The notes beneath the pieces are model-generated. The model was not told the origin of the DNA. It saw only the letters and a list, made by a program, of their open reading frames with translations, and did no database searches. The position numbers and the translations under genes are program-made. From Takakia lepidozioides (lineage: Eukaryota; Streptophyta; Takakiopsida; Takakiales; Takakiaceae), in the NCBI GenBank assembly GCA_030704615.1, contig CM060731.1, positions 85,418,756 through 85,482,755 on the forward strand: a DNA stretch of 64,000 nt. The letters run 5' to 3'. Every line of letters starts with the position of its first letter. Within the stretch, counting starts at the first letter, position 1. Below, piece after piece: positions 63,101 to 64,000 of the stretch.

Positions 63101-63927
63101 GTCGTCTTGTTGATGCCGTTGTGGACCCTGTTATCTACGATGTCCTCTACAACTATGTGCCCCACTCCAGTATGCCGAAGGACACAAAGACAGGCAAACC
63201 GTGGCGGTACAGCCAGACCCGGAGCCCTGCTTTCATCCAAACCCTCATGGAGACGTGCTTGGATGTCCAAGGGCGGATTCTTGACCTCACATGTGGCACG
63301 GGTAAGCCTTCACGTGCTCAGTTTGTCCCCTGGTCCGATTGCAATTGCATGCCGCAAGCTATTAACCGCCTGCTTTGTTCCTCAGGTGCTTCAATGTAGG
63401 CAGGGACGTTGTCCGACAGGCATGTGTTCGCCTTCGAGCCAGATACTGCCCTCCACAACTCGGAACTTGCAGCGGCTGAACGTCTGCCGAAAGAGGAAGA
63501 GGCATCCTTGGAGGATGAGGAAAAATCCGAGAAGGAGCAGGGGGAGGAACAAGTTGGGATCGAGGCCGAGGAGCCCCCGGTTTACGAGTGAGTGGTCGCA
63601 TTGTAAGTTGCCTCCAGATTTCGTTAGGCACCTCCCTTCGCTCTCTTATTTCATTGAAAACCCTTTCTGCTTCTGCTGGTATTGACATTCTTGAAGTGGA
63701 TTTGTTCTTACTGTAGGATGCCAAGTACTGCAGGAAGGACGTCTACACCAGAGTTCATGGGCAGGAGGAACGTGCCTTTTTTTGCCAGGGGGGATTTCAT
63801 GCCTAGTCCAGAAAGGGACTACATCCTTCCTACTTATGCTGCCCGGCTTGCTTCGGTGTCCATTAGGAGGTGTTCCGAACCTAGTCGTGTACAGCAGATT
63901 TTAGACGAGGCAAGCCTCAAGAAAATG
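60103..63927 (+). pseudogene. PMT copy D: 5'-truncated, runs into the assembly gap
   Basis: Homology begins exactly at the first base of exon 5. Exons: E5 60103-60228, E6 60324-60538, E7 61823-62948, E8 63037-63303, E9 63386-63589, E10 63718 into the gap. The ParB and N-terminal exons are absent. Stops: TAG 62211-62213, TAG 62367-62369 (shared with copy A), TAG 63397-63399 in motif I (SM-stop instead of SMW). E7 also loses one A just before its donor. LLDIPDGELLEG and LDLTCGTG are otherwise retained. Very close to A and C. Confidence 0.72.
60600..61800. repeat. 146-bp palindromic array in intron 6 of PMT copy D
   Basis: Six near-identical units start at 60676, 60822, 60968, 61114, 61260 and 61406 (all 146 bp), flanked by degenerate ones. 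Each unit is itself a large imperfect palindrome: CCGAAATTCGGCGCCATTTT and GGGACTTAGCCATTTTCGG face AATGGCGCCGAATTTCC and CCAAAATGGCTAAGTCCC. It occupies most of intron 60539-61822. Confidence 0.95.
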
Positions 63928-64000
63928 NNNNNNNNNNNNNNNNNNNNNNNNNNNNNNNNNNNNNNNNNNNNNNNNNNNNNNNNNNNNNNNNNNNNNNNNN
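63928..64000. other. Assembly gap (N)
   Basis: Seventy-three undetermined bases end the window inside exon 10 of PMT copy D. Gap length may be nominal. Confidence 1.

Overview
This is a repeat-dense eukaryotic nuclear window. Multi-exon genes with GT-AG introns, three Ty3/gypsy elements, a CACTA transposon, a LINE, a plant-type En/Spm protein and plant-style PPR fragments point to a streptophyte. A charophyte alga fits best (gypsy elements carrying C5 methyltransferases are, as I recall, reported from charophytes); a fern or lycophyte cannot be excluded. No intact single-copy housekeeping gene is visible. The last 73 bases are N.

The backbone is a multi-copy gene family that I call PMT, present four times: copy A (1-4770, minus), B (24285-36322, plus), C (50938-57074, plus) and D (60103 into the gap, plus). 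Aligning the copies gives about ten exons. They encode a low-complexity charged N-terminus, a ParB/sulfiredoxin-like domain (DGNHRLLAW), a long unassigned helical region, an amino-methyltransferase-like domain in the beta-class order (motif IV-like LDIPDG before motif I LDLTCGTG), and an acidic tail. Every copy is broken, each differently. All are bordered or intron-invaded by short GC-centred palindromes of two related kinds (GGAAATGCGG-NN-CCGCATTTCC and GGAAATTCGGCGCC-type) that expand into arrays with periods of 53, 85, 146 and 477 bp.

Layout: 1-4.8 kb copy A. About 5.6-19.2 kb is a 5'-truncated minus-strand gypsy element (G1) with an extra ORF after integrase; that ORF is split by a complete 5,018-bp CACTA element (9462-14479, TSD GAT) carrying PPR fragments. 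19.2-21.06 kb holds palindromes, a SWIM zinc-finger fragment and an integrase fragment. 21.07-23.93 kb is a higher-order palindromic satellite. 24.3-36.3 kb is copy B, split in its ParB exon by a near-complete chromodomain gypsy element (G2, 25233-32182, TSD AGCAG). 36.4-37.4 kb is a palindrome array. 38.6-46.6 kb is a gypsy element (G3) that encodes a C5-cytosine DNA methyltransferase between protease and reverse transcriptase and a PHD finger after integrase. 46.7-47.9 kb is a second SWIM fragment, inverted relative to the first. 48.1-49.9 kb is a 3' fragment of a G2-family element. 49.9-50.7 kb is another palindrome array. 50.9-57.1 kb is copy C, 57.3-58.3 kb a LINE fragment, 58.6-60.1 kb an En/Spm-type ORF, and 60.1-63.9 kb copy D.

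How the parts relate: retroelements, a DNA transposon and two kinds of DNA-methyltransferase gene share one neighbourhood. The PMT genes and palindrome arrays recur together, so I treat gene plus palindrome as the candidate undescribed system. That link is inferred from co-occurrence only.
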